Origin: Photobacterium toruni
GTDB lineage: Bacteria; Pseudomonadota; Gammaproteobacteria; Enterobacterales; Vibrionaceae
Reading direction: 5' to 3'
Length of the DNA stretch: 64,000 nucleotides
Assembly: GCF_024529955.1 (NCBI RefSeq)
Contig: NZ_AP024855.1
Coordinates: forward strand, 620,001 to 684,000
Part shown: positions 1-9,149 of the stretch, in pieces
How the letters are laid out: the number at the start of each line of letters is the position of its first letter
Numbering within the stretch: the stretch's first letter is position 1
The notes under the pieces: model-generated
The model's input: only the letters and a program-made list of their open reading frames with translations
What the model was told of the DNA's origin: nothing
Database searches by the model: none
Program-made: the position numbers and the translations under genes

Positions 1-213
1 GCAGCAACGGCTTATCAACAACGATTTTATAATCAATTTAACCATATGGTTAATGAACCACGACGTAAACTACGTCCTGCGAGCTTATTACCATTATTGG
101 ATATTTATCGAGCTTGGCATAACCTTTGTCATCAAAATAAAGAGGGAATAACCCCTGCGCAAACCCTGGGCTTAATGTCCTCACCAATGACGTTAGAGCA
201 GTTATTACAGTGA
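1..213 (+). CDS. C-terminal fragment, possible transposase (5' end outside window)
   Basis: An open frame runs from base 1 to a TGA at 211-213, giving the last 70 residues of a protein whose start lies outside the window. The tail is basic, with an RRKLRP stretch followed by an IYRAWHNL segment and a GITPAQ segment. That arrangement recalls the C-terminal end of integrase-like transposases, where a 'WHN...G-T-P' tail is common. I do not recognise the exact family and no terminal inverted repeat is visible in the bases after the stop. It could equally be the end of an ordinary chromosomal gene. The reading frame is clear; the function is only a guess. Confidence 0.4.
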   Translation, partial: AATAYQQRFYNQFNHMVNEPRRKLRPASLLPLLDIYRAWHNLCHQNKEGITPAQTLGLMSSPMTLEQLLQ

Positions 214-965
214 CGATGTTGTTATGCAGTCAGGTTTAAGTATTATAGATTAATACTGTTTGAGGAATAAACGGTATAACTACACCATTCAAAAATATAT
301 ATTATAGATATTTTTATCCATTATTTTATTAATGAATAATAGGTGCGATAAAAAATCAATCAAGCTAAATCTTTTATAAAATATTCAATAACACATCCAT
401 TTTAAAAATTTTATAAAACAAACTTTCTTTCTACTCGATAAAATTTCAAATCCACATACCGCCCCTTAATTAATAGCAATAAAAATAATTTTAACGCCAT
501 TATTATCAATAATAGAAAAAATACTACAAACATTTATTTTTTCCTGCTAGCTTAATTTTAAGCTTACACCAATCCATAAGTAATTAATATAGATATCATT
601 AAATAATTTAACATTTAAACTATTAAGTCGTGCCTGTAGCCAAAAATAAGTATGATAATCACTATAGAATCATTAATAAACAGTCCAAATTTATAATAGA
701 CTAAACATTTATAAATAATCACACATTACATAAAATAAATAATTTCCATAGAATATGGCATAAAAAACTTAAATTAACTATTAACAATACCGATGAAATG
801 TAAAAATAATATTATTTTTTATTGATTACCATACCAATTATTAGTATTTATCCGTTAATCCACCATGCATCTTTTAACTAAAAAAAGAGTTCTACAATAG
901 AACTAAATCGATTAACGATACTAATTTAACTTGAAAGATAAATAAAAATATTCTTTAAAAGAATT
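214..965. other. AT-rich intergenic region without recognisable gene
   Basis: About 750 bases of very AT-rich DNA lie between the left-edge fragment and the flagellin promoter. Stop codons are frequent in all frames and I found no convincing reading frame with a ribosome binding site, no tRNA fold and no strong terminator. A transcribed small RNA cannot be excluded by eye. Confidence 0.6.
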
Positions 966-991
966 TAAATAATTAATAATTTTACCGATAA
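966..991 (+). promoter_or_regulatory. candidate sigma-28 (FliA) flagellin promoter
   Basis: TAAATAAT at 966-973 and ACCGATAA at 984-991 resemble the flagellar sigma-28 elements TAAAGTTT and GCCGATAA. The spacer is 10 bases instead of the usual 11. The site lies about 35 bases before the flagellin start codon, as expected for a flagellin promoter. The surrounding AT-richness makes a chance match of the -35 half easy; the CCGATAA half is the stronger evidence. Confidence 0.5.
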
Positions 992-1024
992 ATAAAATAA
1001 TTTAAATATCAATGAAAATTTAAT

Positions 1025-2260
1025 ATGTTAAGCATCAACTATAATTCAGCATCACGTAAGGCTATAAACCAAGTAGATCAAGCTCAAACTGGAATTGCAA
1101 AAGCAATGAACGAACTATCAACAGGAAATCGTATTAATAATGCAGCTGATGATGTTGCAGGTAGTGCTATGGCATCACGCATGCAACTTCAATCTAACTC
1201 TCTTGATACAGCCGTAACTAATGCCAATATCGGCATTAACTTAATTAAAACCATGGATAGCATAATAAAAGAAACAGAAACCCTTCTTCAGCGTATGACT
1301 AAATTGACTGAAATGAGTAAAAATGATGCTTATTCTGCTCAAGATCGCGATATGATGAATGAAGAATTTGGCGTTCTAGCCAATGAATTAGATCGTAACG
1401 CTAATTCAACGAATTATAATGGCATTTCATTACTCAATAATGCAGGTAATACTGCTGGGAAAGCTCTATTTAATAAAGATATATCAAAAGGGATAACTTT
1501 TACGGCCACCAATAATGAATTAAATTTTACTATATTAACTACGCCAATGACGACCGCTACGCCTCCTACTCTTGGGGGGAGCAGCTCAGAAAAAATTAAA
1601 GTGCAATTCGGTACTCAAGCATTATCTGCAAATCAAATTATTGGGACAATTAATAGTGCAATCAATACTAAATTTACAGGTTTAGATAAAGATGTAGCTG
1701 CAAATGCCACAATTAATTCTGAAGGACTTTTAGAAATTAACTTAATTAATCCAGTCGATGGTATAAAAATTGGCGCAGCAAAAATTGATTCAATTAACGG
1801 TTCAGCCGCTTCAATATTAGGTTTAGGGAAAGCAATATCAACTCCCGGTGAGCGAGGTTTTAATAATCTTATTATTAATATTGGGAGCTCAGGTAATAGC
1901 TACGATAATATTAATCTTCATACTGTAAACTTAAGCGCTAAAGGCTTAAAACTTGAAGGTGTTTCATTGACGGACTCAAACAATTTAGATAAAACGCTTT
2001 CTACGCTTAAAGCTGCCCTTGATACTGCAATAGAACAACGATCTCATCTTGGTGCATCTCAGAAACGTTTAATATTTGCCTCAAATAACCTACAAAATGT
2101 TAAAAATAGTACTGATGCATCATTAAGTAACATTCAAGATACAGATTATGCTCAAACAACAATGCAATTAGCAAAAGAAAAAGTGCTAAGTTCAGCATCA
2201 CAAGCAATGCTTGGACAGTCAAACCAAATGCAAAGCCAAGTAATTGACTTACTCCAGTAA
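1025..2260 (+). CDS. flagellin
   Basis: This 411-residue protein has both conserved ends of flagellin. Residues 1 to about 150 form the D0/D1 helical region, with the LSTGNRINNAADD stretch typical of the family. Residues from about 325 to the end form the matching C-terminal helix, ending in QSNQMQSQVIDLLQ. The middle, roughly 150-320, is variable and would form the surface-exposed domain. Flagellin is exported through the flagellar apparatus and polymerises into the filament. No FlaG, FliD, FliS or other flagellar gene is next to it, so it is an orphan copy. The start is supported by homology; the ribosome binding site is weak. A candidate sigma-28 promoter and a perfect terminator bracket it as a single-gene unit. 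Confidence 0.93.
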   Translation: MLSINYNSASRKAINQVDQAQTGIAKAMNELSTGNRINNAADDVAGSAMASRMQLQSNSLDTAVTNANIGINLIKTMDSIIKETETLLQRMTKLTEMSKNDAYSAQDRDMMNEEFGVLANELDRNANSTNYNGISLLNNAGNTAGKALFNKDISKGITFTATNNELNFTILTTPMTTATPPTLGGSSSEKIKVQFGTQALSANQIIGTINSAINTKFTGLDKDVAANATINSEGLLEINLINPVDGIKIGAAKIDSINGSAASILGLGKAISTPGERGFNNLIINIGSSGNSYDNINLHTVNLSAKGLKLEGVSLTDSNNLDKTLSTLKAALDTAIEQRSHLGASQKRLIFASNNLQNVKNSTDASLSNIQDTDYAQTTMQLAKEKVLSSASQAMLGQSNQMQSQVIDLLQ

Positions 2261-2295
2261 CAATAACTAAATTTTAAAATATAAGCTATAAAAGG

Positions 2296-2321
2296 CCAAT
2301 AAACTATTTATTGGTTTTTTT
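2296..2321 (+). terminator. rho-independent terminator of the flagellin gene
   Basis: CCAATAAA (2296-2303) pairs perfectly with TTTATTGG (2307-2314) over a CTA loop and is followed by a run of seven T. Confidence 0.85.
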
Positions 2322-2554
2322 AGCTACCCAACAAAGTCATTATACAAAAAACGTACAACTGATATTATCTGTCTCGTTCTGTTGTTCAGAACGTTATTAA
2401 ATGCAGCACCAAGTCACAGTTAAACCTTCAACTACAACAACGTTATCGTTTTGTACTTCAGTGTTTCCCTTGTTTTGGCAGTAACATTAATAATTTAACC
2501 ACTTAATACATCGCATTTTAGCGGTTAATTAATCATCTATATAAGGGACATCAC

Positions 2555-2767
2555 ATGTCTAATACATCAACTGGTTTAGTAAAATGGTTTAACGAAGAGA
2601 AAGGTTTTGGTTTCATTACTCAAGACAACGGTGGTGCTGACGTATTCGTTCACTTCCGTGCTATCGCTTCTGAAAGCTTCAAGACATTGGCTGAAGGTCA
2701 AAAAATGTCTTTTGAAGTAGAACAAGGTCAAAAAGGTCTACAAGCTGCAAACGTTGTAGCTTTATAA
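2555..2767 (+). CDS. cold-shock protein, CspA family
   Basis: The 70-residue protein is a single cold-shock domain, the full length for the family. RNP1 (KGFGFI, residues 16-21) and RNP2 (VFVHF, 30-34) are intact, as is the [11 protein letters not shown] opening that stacks on single-stranded nucleic acid. Such proteins act in the cytoplasm as RNA chaperones, melting mRNA structure in the cold or during growth transitions. The start is preceded by AAGGGACATCAC, a good ribosome binding site. It stands alone, closed by a terminator, with an unusually long upstream gap that could be a regulatory leader as in E. coli cspA. Several paralogues are normal in Vibrionaceae, so no specific symbol is assigned. 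Confidence 0.95.
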   Translation: MSNTSTGLVKWFNEEKGFGFITQDNGGADVFVHFRAIASESFKTLAEGQKMSFEVEQGQKGLQAANVVAL

Positions 2768-2791
2768 TTTATCCCTATTGATAAATAATAA

Positions 2792-2819
2792 AAATGCTGA
2801 CTATGGTCGGCATTTTTTA
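2792..2819 (+). terminator. rho-independent terminator of the cold-shock gene
   Basis: AAATGCTGAC (2792-2801) pairs with GTCGGCATTT (2806-2815), with one G-T pair and a four-base loop, followed by T residues. Confidence 0.85.
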
Positions 2820-2821
2820 TA

Positions 2822-3370
2822 TCTGCTATTTAGCCATTTAAGCTTTCTTTTCTTATTATCACTTAACAACCCCTCACGTTAACAGTGCTAATATCTATTT
2901 CATTCTAAGTCGAATTAAATCCCTAACGTTCTCACAAGTGCCAACCGCAAAAGATACTAAAAATGACTTTTCATGTATCCATTAGCTTCTATTTATTGAT
3001 ATTGATTAACATTTAACACGCATTATTTAATAAAAAAATAACTTTTAACCATCATCAAACAATACAAATGTTCAAATATAAGATCAAATGCTCACGCTAT
3101 AAAAAATAAAAAAATACTTTTTACTTCTAACAAAAGCATAAATATAATTTTTAATGGCTTTTATTGCGATCTGAATATGATTTATTCCTATTTTGAATTG
3201 ACAACAAAGCCGAAAAAGACAATTATCAATCCATCAAATGCTCCAGCGCAGTCCATATGTTCACTTCGTGGATTAATGATCATCATTGATGTGCTTAGAG
3301 TAAGTATTAATTCTTTTGAACATGATGACATTTAAGGCTATAACTAATGCCATCATGACATAAGCCCTAT
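2822..3370. other. intergenic region upstream of talB
   Basis: About 550 AT-rich bases separate the cold-shock terminator from the transaldolase gene. I see no supported gene. Near the right end is a short palindromic stretch around AATGATCATCATT (3275-3287), too common in sequence type to assign. A promoter for talB must lie here, but no single -35/-10 pair stands out. Confidence 0.5.
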
Positions 3371-3387
3371 ACATAAGGTCGATAGAT

Positions 3388-4338
3388 ATGAGCACAAAAT
3401 TAGAACAACTACGCGCACTAACTACTGTTGTTGCTGACACTGGTGATATCAAAGATATCAGCAAATACCAGCCTGAAGATGCGACAACAAATCCATCATT
3501 GATCTTAAAAGCAGCACAAATTGCTGAGTACGCACCTTTAATTGACCAATCTATTGCTTATGCAAAAGCACAAAGCAATGACAAGGCACAGCAAATCCAA
3601 GATACTTGCGACATGCTTGCAGTAAACATTGGTAAAGAAATCCTAAACGTTGTTCCTGGTCGTATCTCAACTGAAGTTGACGCACGTCTTTCTTTCGATA
3701 CTGAAGGCAGCGTAATTAAAGCTCGTCACCTAATCAAACTTTACAACGATGCTGGCATCAGCAACGATCGTATTCTGATCAAACTTGCGTCTACTTGGGA
3801 AGGTATTCGTGCAGCTGAGATTCTTGAAAAAGAAGGCATCAACTGTAACTTAACTCTTCTATTCTCTTTCGCTCAAGCACGTGCATGTGCTGAAGCTGGC
3901 GTATTCCTAATTTCACCATTCGTTGGTCGTATTATGGATTGGTACAAAGCGAAAGAAGGTCGTAGCTTTGAAGCGCAAGAAGATCCAGGCGTTATCTCTG
4001 TAACTAATATCTACAACTACTACAAAGAACACGGTTACAATACAGTAGTTATGGGCGCAAGCTTCCGTAGCATTGGTGAGATCCTAGAGCTAGCAGGTTG
4101 TGACCGTCTAACTATCAGCCCACAACTTCTTCAAGAACTTGAAGATGCAACAGGTGTTGTTGAGCAGAAACTGCTTCCAGCAACTGAGCAAAAAGCACGT
4201 CCAGCTGCAATGACTCACGCTGAATTCCTATGGGATCACAACCAAGAAGCAATGGCTGTTGAGAAACTAGCTGAAGGTATTCGTAACTTCGCAGTAGACC
4301 AAGGTAAACTAGAGACTATGATCGCAGATCGTCTTTAA
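3388..4338 (+). CDS. talB: transaldolase
   Basis: The 316-residue protein is the standard length of the TalB class. Transaldolase transfers a dihydroxyacetone unit between sedoheptulose 7-phosphate and glyceraldehyde 3-phosphate in the non-oxidative pentose phosphate pathway. The Schiff-base lysine is K132 in the RILIKLAST segment, the same position as in E. coli TalB. The [10 protein letters not shown] and ISPFVGR(I)xDW barrel segments are intact. AAGG lies 10 bases before the ATG. Codon use is strongly biased, as for a highly expressed enzyme. Transketolase follows on the same strand after a strong terminator, so the two probably share some read-through but also have separate control. Confidence 0.98.
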   Translation: MSTKLEQLRALTTVVADTGDIKDISKYQPEDATTNPSLILKAAQIAEYAPLIDQSIAYAKAQSNDKAQQIQDTCDMLAVNIGKEILNVVPGRISTEVDARLSFDTEGSVIKARHLIKLYNDAGISNDRILIKLASTWEGIRAAEILEKEGINCNLTLLFSFAQARACAEAGVFLISPFVGRIMDWYKAKEGRSFEAQEDPGVISVTNIYNYYKEHGYNTVVMGASFRSIGEILELAGCDRLTISPQLLQELEDATGVVEQKLLPATEQKARPAAMTHAEFLWDHNQEAMAVEKLAEGIRNFAVDQGKLETMIADRL

Positions 4339-4356
4339 TTACTAAGCACTATTTCA

Positions 4357-4383
4357 GAAAGCGGCTCCTAGAGCCGCTTTCTT
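4357..4383 (+). terminator. terminator/attenuator between talB and tkt
   Basis: GAAAGCGGCTC (4357-4367) and GAGCCGCTTTC (4371-4381) form a perfect 11-base stem over a CTA loop. The T-run after it is short and broken by C, so it may only partly stop transcription into tkt. Confidence 0.8.
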
Positions 4384-4419
4384 AATTTAAAATTTACTTA
4401 ATATTTTGGTGGAAACACT

Positions 4420-6414
4420 ATGGAACATAAAATGTTAGCTAACGCTATTCGTGCTCTAAGCATGGACGGTGTACAACAAGCAAATTCAGGTCACCCAGGC
4501 GCACCTATGGGTATGGCTGATATCGCAGAAGTTCTTTGGCGTGGTCATATGGACCATAACCCACAAGATCCTAAATGGGCTGATCGCGACCGTTTTGTAT
4601 TATCAAACGGCCACGGTTCTATGCTTATTTACTCTCTACTTCACCTAACAGGTTATGACCTATCAATTGACGATCTTAAAAACTTCCGTCAACTGCATTC
4701 AAAAACACCTGGTCACCCAGAATACGGTTACGCACCAGGCGTTGAAACAACCACAGGTCCTCTAGGCCAAGGTATTACTAACGCTGTTGGTATGGCACTT
4801 GCTGAAAAAGCAATGGCTGCACAATTCAACCGTGAAGGTCATGATATCGTCAACCACAACACTTACGCTTTCATGGGCGACGGTTGTATGATGGAAGGTA
4901 TCTCTCACGAAGCATGTTCTCTAGCAGGTACGCTAGGTCTTGGTAAGCTAGTTGCTTTCTGGGATGACAACGGTATCTCTATCGATGGCGAAGTTGAAGG
5001 TTGGTTCGCTGACGATACAGCTAAGCGTTTTGAAGCTTACGGCTGGCACGTAATTCGTAGCGTTGATGGCCACGATGCAGCAGCAATCAATGCCGCTATT
5101 GAAGAAGCAAAAGCTGAAACAGCTAAGCCTACTTTGATCTGTTGTAAAACAATCATCGGCTTTGGTTCACCAAACAAAGCGGGTTCTCACGACTGTCACG
5201 GTGCTCCACTAGGCGCTGAAGAAATCAAAGCAGCACGTGAATTCCTTGGTTGGAACCACGGTCCATTTGAAATCCCAGCAGACATCTACGCTGAGTGGGA
5301 TGCAAAAGAAGCAGGTCAAGCGAAGCAAGCATCTTGGAACGAGAAGTTTGCAGCATACACTGCAGCATTCCCTGAACTAGCGGCTGAATTTACTCGTCGT
5401 ATGAACGGTGATTTACCTGCTAACTGGGAAGCTGAAACAAGCAAAGTTATTGCTGATCTGCAAGCAAACCCAGCTAACATTGCATCACGTAAAGCCTCTC
5501 AAAACGCACTTGAAGCATTTGGTAAACTATTACCTGAATTCATGGGCGGTTCTGCTGACCTAGCGCCTTCAAACCTAACCATGTGGTCTGGTTCTAAGTC
5601 AATCACACCAACAGATGCTTCAGGCAACTACATTCACTACGGTGTTCGTGAATTTGGTATGACTGCAATCATCAACGGTATGGCACTACACGGTGGTTTC
5701 GTTCCTTACGGCGCAACATTCCTAATGTTTATGGAATACGCACGTAACGCACTACGCATGGCTGCTCTGATGAAAGTTCAGAACATTCAAGTGTACACAC
5801 ACGATTCAATCGGCCTAGGCGAAGATGGTCCAACTCACCAACCAGTTGAGCAAGTATCATCGCTACGTCTAACACCAAACATGAGCACATGGCGTCCATG
5901 TGACCAAGTTGAATCTGCTGTTTCTTGGAAATACGCGATTGAGCGTAAAGATGGTCCAACATCTTTAATCTTCTCTCGTCAAAACCTAACTCAACAAGAT
6001 CGTACTGCAGAGCAAGTAGCTAACATCGTTAAGGGTGGTTACATTCTTAAAGATTGTGCTGGTAAGCCAGAGCTAATCTTGATCGCTACCGGTTCTGAAG
6101 TGGGTATCGCAGCAGAAGCATACGCCGAACTAACAGCAGCTGGTCGTCAAGTACGTCTAGTTTCTATGCCTGCTACTGACTTGTTCGATAAGCAAGATGT
6201 CGCTTACCGTGAAAGTGTTTTACCAGCAGATGTTACAGCACGTATCGCTATCGAAGCGGGTATTGCTGATTTCTGGTACAAGTATGTAGGTCTTAACGGT
6301 CGCATCATCGGTATGACAACATTTGGCGAATCAGCACCTGCTGAAGAGCTATTTAAAATATTCGGCTTTACTGTTGAAAACATCGTTAACAATGCTAAAG
6401 AACTATTAGCATAA
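4420..6414 (+). CDS. tkt: transketolase
   Basis: This 664-residue enzyme has the full transketolase layout: an N-terminal thiamine diphosphate domain (GHPGAPMG at about 24-31, GDG at 153-155 starting the TPP-binding motif), a central pyrimidine-binding domain and a C-terminal domain. It transfers two-carbon ketol units between pentose and triose or hexose phosphates in the cytoplasm. GGTGG lies 8 bases before the ATG. It follows talB, its partner in the non-oxidative pentose phosphate pathway, an arrangement common on the second chromosome of Vibrionaceae. Strong codon bias suggests high expression. No odd features are seen. Enteric genomes have two paralogues (tktA and tktB) and the sequence alone does not decide a suffix. 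Confidence 0.98.
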   Translation: MEHKMLANAIRALSMDGVQQANSGHPGAPMGMADIAEVLWRGHMDHNPQDPKWADRDRFVLSNGHGSMLIYSLLHLTGYDLSIDDLKNFRQLHSKTPGHPEYGYAPGVETTTGPLGQGITNAVGMALAEKAMAAQFNREGHDIVNHNTYAFMGDGCMMEGISHEACSLAGTLGLGKLVAFWDDNGISIDGEVEGWFADDTAKRFEAYGWHVIRSVDGHDAAAINAAIEEAKAETAKPTLICCKTIIGFGSPNKAGSHDCHGAPLGAEEIKAAREFLGWNHGPFEIPADIYAEWDAKEAGQAKQASWNEKFAAYTAAFPELAAEFTRRMNGDLPANWEAETSKVIADLQANPANIASRKASQNALEAFGKLLPEFMGGSADLAPSNLTMWSGSKSITPTDASGNYIHYGVREFGMTAIINGMALHGGFVPYGATFLMFMEYARNALRMAALMKVQNIQVYTHDSIGLGEDGPTHQPVEQVSSLRLTPNMSTWRPCDQVESAVSWKYAIERKDGPTSLIFSRQNLTQQDRTAEQVANIVKGGYILKDCAGKPELILIATGSEVGIAAEAYAELTAAGRQVRLVSMPATDLFDKQDVAYRESVLPADVTARIAIEAGIADFWYKYVGLNGRIIGMTTFGESAPAEELFKIFGFTVENIVNNAKELLA

Positions 6415-6462
6415 GTTAATCGTTAATAAGAACCGTATTTATTGTTCTTAAATAACAAATCT

Positions 6463-6496
6463 AAAAATGGTCTAACGAAGGTTAGGCCATTTTTTA
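6463..6496 (+). terminator. terminator after tkt (probably also serves the converging LysR gene)
   Basis: AAAAATGGTCTAAC (6463-6476) pairs with GTTAGGCCATTTTT (6481-6494) over a GAAG loop, with one G-T pair. T residues follow on the plus strand and the left arm gives a U-run on the minus strand, so it can work in both directions. Confidence 0.85.
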
Positions 6497-6549
6497 TGAG
6501 TATTTTATTTATTCAATATTTATTTATTCAATAATAAGTAATTAACATC

Positions 6550-7395
6550 TTAATCAATGTAAAAGCTTGCAATTCTACATTTAATTTCATCCCTAATTTT
6601 TTTATGTTGAGGATCATTAAGATAGCGTTTATGGTAAATAAATTTGTACTCAATATTTTTTAATTTTATAGGGCATGGATAAATTGCAAGATCTAATTTT
6701 CTCTCCCACCTTTTAGCAAAAGAATATGAAATAAGCCCTAAGCTTTCACTATTGGAAGCGAACAACGCAACACTAGCAATAGAAGATGCAATTAAGGTTA
6801 TCTTCCTCTCTTCAATCGGCTCTTCCGCCATTTGCTCAAATCCATTTAACCCCTGCCAACGTCCTGAATATAATAGGTGTGATTCACGATAATATATTTC
6901 TTTTGTTAATTCATTTTGAATGCGAGGATGATATTTTGAACAAACAACTACTGCAGGCTCGGTATACACTTCTTCTATCATAAATGACGGATCTTTTAGT
7001 GTTACTGTATCTAATACTAGATCAACTTTCTGTTCTCTTAAATGCTGAAAAATCGTTGCTTGGCTACAAGGTGATTCTACAAAATCAATTGATTCTAAAC
7101 CGATAAGAGAATGCAGAATAATTTCTGCACAATAAACAGATAATGTATTTTTATCATTAACCGCACTTTCAATAGTATCTAACGCAAGTTGGAATCGACG
7201 AGCTAAAGTATCGGCTTTTGAGGTTGCTTTAATTCCTCGTCCTTTTTTAATAAATAATTGTTTCTCAATCTCTATCTCTAACCGTTTAATTGCGGCACTA
7301 ACAGCGGGCTGAGTAAGTTCAAGTGATTCCGCCGCTTTTGTGTAAGATTGGCATTGATATACTGCCATAAATGTACGAATCAAATTTAAATCCAT
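6550..7395 (-). CDS. LysR-family transcriptional regulator
   Basis: A LysR-type winged helix-turn-helix occupies residues 1 to about 60. The recognition helix region SYTKAAESLELTQPAVSAAIKRLE and the downstream linker are typical. The remaining residues to 281 match in length the ligand-binding domain, though this part is diverged. It is divergent from the sulfatase gene, with 160 bases between the two start codons, the usual layout for a LysR protein acting on its neighbour. The likely job is control of the sulfatase-maturase-moxR genes; its inducer is unknown. The ATG is preceded by AAAAGGAAG in the transcript, a good ribosome binding site. Confidence 0.9.
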   Translation of the reverse strand: MDLNLIRTFMAVYQCQSYTKAAESLELTQPAVSAAIKRLEIEIEKQLFIKKGRGIKATSKADTLARRFQLALDTIESAVNDKNTLSVYCAEIILHSLIGLESIDFVESPCSQATIFQHLREQKVDLVLDTVTLKDPSFMIEEVYTEPAVVVCSKYHPRIQNELTKEIYYRESHLLYSGRWQGLNGFEQMAEEPIEERKITLIASSIASVALFASNSESLGLISYSFAKRWERKLDLAIYPCPIKLKNIEYKFIYHKRYLNDPQHKKIRDEIKCRIASFYID

Positions 7396-7555
7396 TTTTA
7401 CTTCCTTTTAAATTCCCACGAAACAACCACCATTCATAAATGAAACTTTGGTAATGCTGTTGTTTGAGCTTATTTATCAAAACTTAACCACTGTTATATT
7501 TATTGTGCACTGAGTTATTTAAAAGATCAAAGACTCCCTACCCTACGGATATTTT
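7396..7555. promoter_or_regulatory. divergent control region, LysR gene / sulfatase
   Basis: This 160-base gap separates divergently transcribed genes and must contain both promoters and probably the LysR-protein binding sites. I could not settle a specific operator by eye. Confidence 0.5.
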
Positions 7556-9076
7556 ATGATTTCAAACAAAATAGATACCAAGAAATTTATGCTAAATGCT
7601 TGCACTCTTGCACTTGGCGCAGCTTCAGCAGTTGCTCACGCAGCCGACCAACCTAATATTGTTGTTATCTTTGGTGATGACATCGGTATCTCAAATCTAA
7701 GTACATATACTGACGGTATGATGGGTTATACAACACCAAATATCGACAGTATTGCTAATGAAGGTGCAAAGTTTACTGACTACTACGGTCAACAAAGCTC
7801 AACAGCAGGTCGTTCTGCCTTCATCACAGGGCAAATGCCAAAACGTACTGGCCTATCAAAAGTAGGGATCCCTGGTTCTCCATTTGGTATCAGTGAAAAA
7901 GATCCAACAATGGCAACCATGCTAAAAACACTCGGTTACGCTACTGGTCAATTTGGTAAAAACCATTTAGGTGATAAAGACGAATTCTTGCCAACTAATC
8001 ATGGCTTTGATGAGTTCTTCGGTAACCTTTACCACCTTAACGCAGAAGAGCAACCAGAGAATATTGACTACCCTAAAGATCCTGAATTCCGTAAAAACTT
8101 TGGCCCTCGCGGAGTGATTAAATCAAGCGCTGATGGAAAAATTCAAGATACAGGTCCATTAACCAAAAAACGTATGGAAACAGTTGACCAAGAGTTCGTT
8201 GGAGCTGCCTTCGATTTCATGGAAAAGCAAGTGAAAGCAGACAAACCTTTCTTCACTTGGATCAATACAACTCGTATGCATAACCGCACACATTTAGACC
8301 CTAAATCTCAAAAGAAAACAGGCTTAGGGGATTATGCTGACGGCATGGTTGAACACGACAACATGGTTGGTGAAATCCTTGCTGAAATAAAAAAATTAAA
8401 AATAGATGACAACACGATTGTCGTATATACCACAGATAATGGCCCAATGATTAATACATGGCCAGATGCGGGTATGACGCCATTCCGTAGTGAGAAAAAT
8501 ACAGGTTGGGAAGGCGGATTCCGTGTGCCAGCAATGGTTAAATGGCCTGGTCATATCAAACCTGGAACGGTAATCAATGGCATCTTTTCTCACGAAGATT
8601 GGTTCCCAACACTTCTTACCGCAGCCGGTAATAACCACGTAAAACAAGATTTACTTGAAGGCACTAAAGCTCAAGGGAAATCTTATAAAGTTCATTTAGA
8701 TGGTTATGATCAAACAGCAGTTCTTACAGGAAAAGGCCCTAGTGCTCGTAAAGACTTCTTCTACTGGAGTGATAATGGCGACTTACTTGCAATGCGTTAT
8801 GAGCGTTGGAAGTTCCACTTTGCAATCCAAGAGCACGAGACTGGCTGGGAAATGTGGGAACGTCCATTCACTATGTTACGCACACCAAAATTGTTTGATT
8901 TGAAAATGGATCCATACGAACGCGGCGATACAAGTATGTTCTATGGTCCTTGGTTCTACGACCGTCAGTTCCTAATCACTGGTGTGGCTCTACCTCAAGG
9001 TCAAAAAATGTTGAATACATTTAAAGACTTCCCTGTGCGTCAAGATCCACCTGCATTTGTTGTTGAAGTGAAATAA
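7556..9076 (+). CDS. exported sulfatase, Ser-type (AslA/AtsA-like)
   Basis: The 506-residue protein belongs to the alkaline phosphatase-like sulfatases. A Sec signal peptide covers residues 1-29 (cleavage after AHA), so it acts in the periplasm or outside. Metal-site aspartates lie in FGDDIG (41-42). The sulfatase signature reads S-T-A-G-R at 82-86: the residue to be turned into formylglycine is serine (S82), not cysteine. Ser-type sulfatases depend on a radical SAM maturase, and one is encoded next door. Later metal and sulfate residues lie in the TTDNGP segment. The natural substrate, a sulfate ester of a sugar or aryl compound, cannot be told. Start: GGA lies 7 bases before the ATG. A LysR regulator is divergent. 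Confidence 0.93.
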   Translation: MISNKIDTKKFMLNACTLALGAASAVAHAADQPNIVVIFGDDIGISNLSTYTDGMMGYTTPNIDSIANEGAKFTDYYGQQSSTAGRSAFITGQMPKRTGLSKVGIPGSPFGISEKDPTMATMLKTLGYATGQFGKNHLGDKDEFLPTNHGFDEFFGNLYHLNAEEQPENIDYPKDPEFRKNFGPRGVIKSSADGKIQDTGPLTKKRMETVDQEFVGAAFDFMEKQVKADKPFFTWINTTRMHNRTHLDPKSQKKTGLGDYADGMVEHDNMVGEILAEIKKLKIDDNTIVVYTTDNGPMINTWPDAGMTPFRSEKNTGWEGGFRVPAMVKWPGHIKPGTVINGIFSHEDWFPTLLTAAGNNHVKQDLLEGTKAQGKSYKVHLDGYDQTAVLTGKGPSARKDFFYWSDNGDLLAMRYERWKFHFAIQEHETGWEMWERPFTMLRTPKLFDLKMDPYERGDTSMFYGPWFYDRQFLITGVALPQGQKMLNTFKDFPVRQDPPAFVVEVK

Positions 9077-9095
9077 CACTCTCACTGGTTAACCT

Positions 9096-9128
9096 ATAGG
9101 GATATCACTTTCTGATATCCCTATTATT
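9096..9128 (+). terminator. hairpin between sulfatase and maturase (terminator or attenuator)
   Basis: ATAGGGATATCA (9096-9107) pairs perfectly with TGATATCCCTAT (9113-9124) over a five-base loop. The following T-run is interrupted (TATTTCC), so it probably lowers rather than stops transcription into the maturase gene. Confidence 0.65.
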
Positions 9129-9149
9129 TCCTTTAAAATTTATCAAATT

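Noticed and set aside
1-1024. Complete insertion sequence at the left edge
   Set aside because: Only a C-terminal fragment is visible and no terminal inverted repeat or target duplication could be identified in the following AT-rich bases.
3273-3464. Minus-strand open frame of 63 residues across the talB start
   Set aside because: It overlaps the talB start and its coding bases, has no recognisable family and no ribosome binding site.
6204-6392. Minus-strand open frame within tkt
   Set aside because: It lies wholly inside the highly biased transketolase coding sequence and has no independent support.
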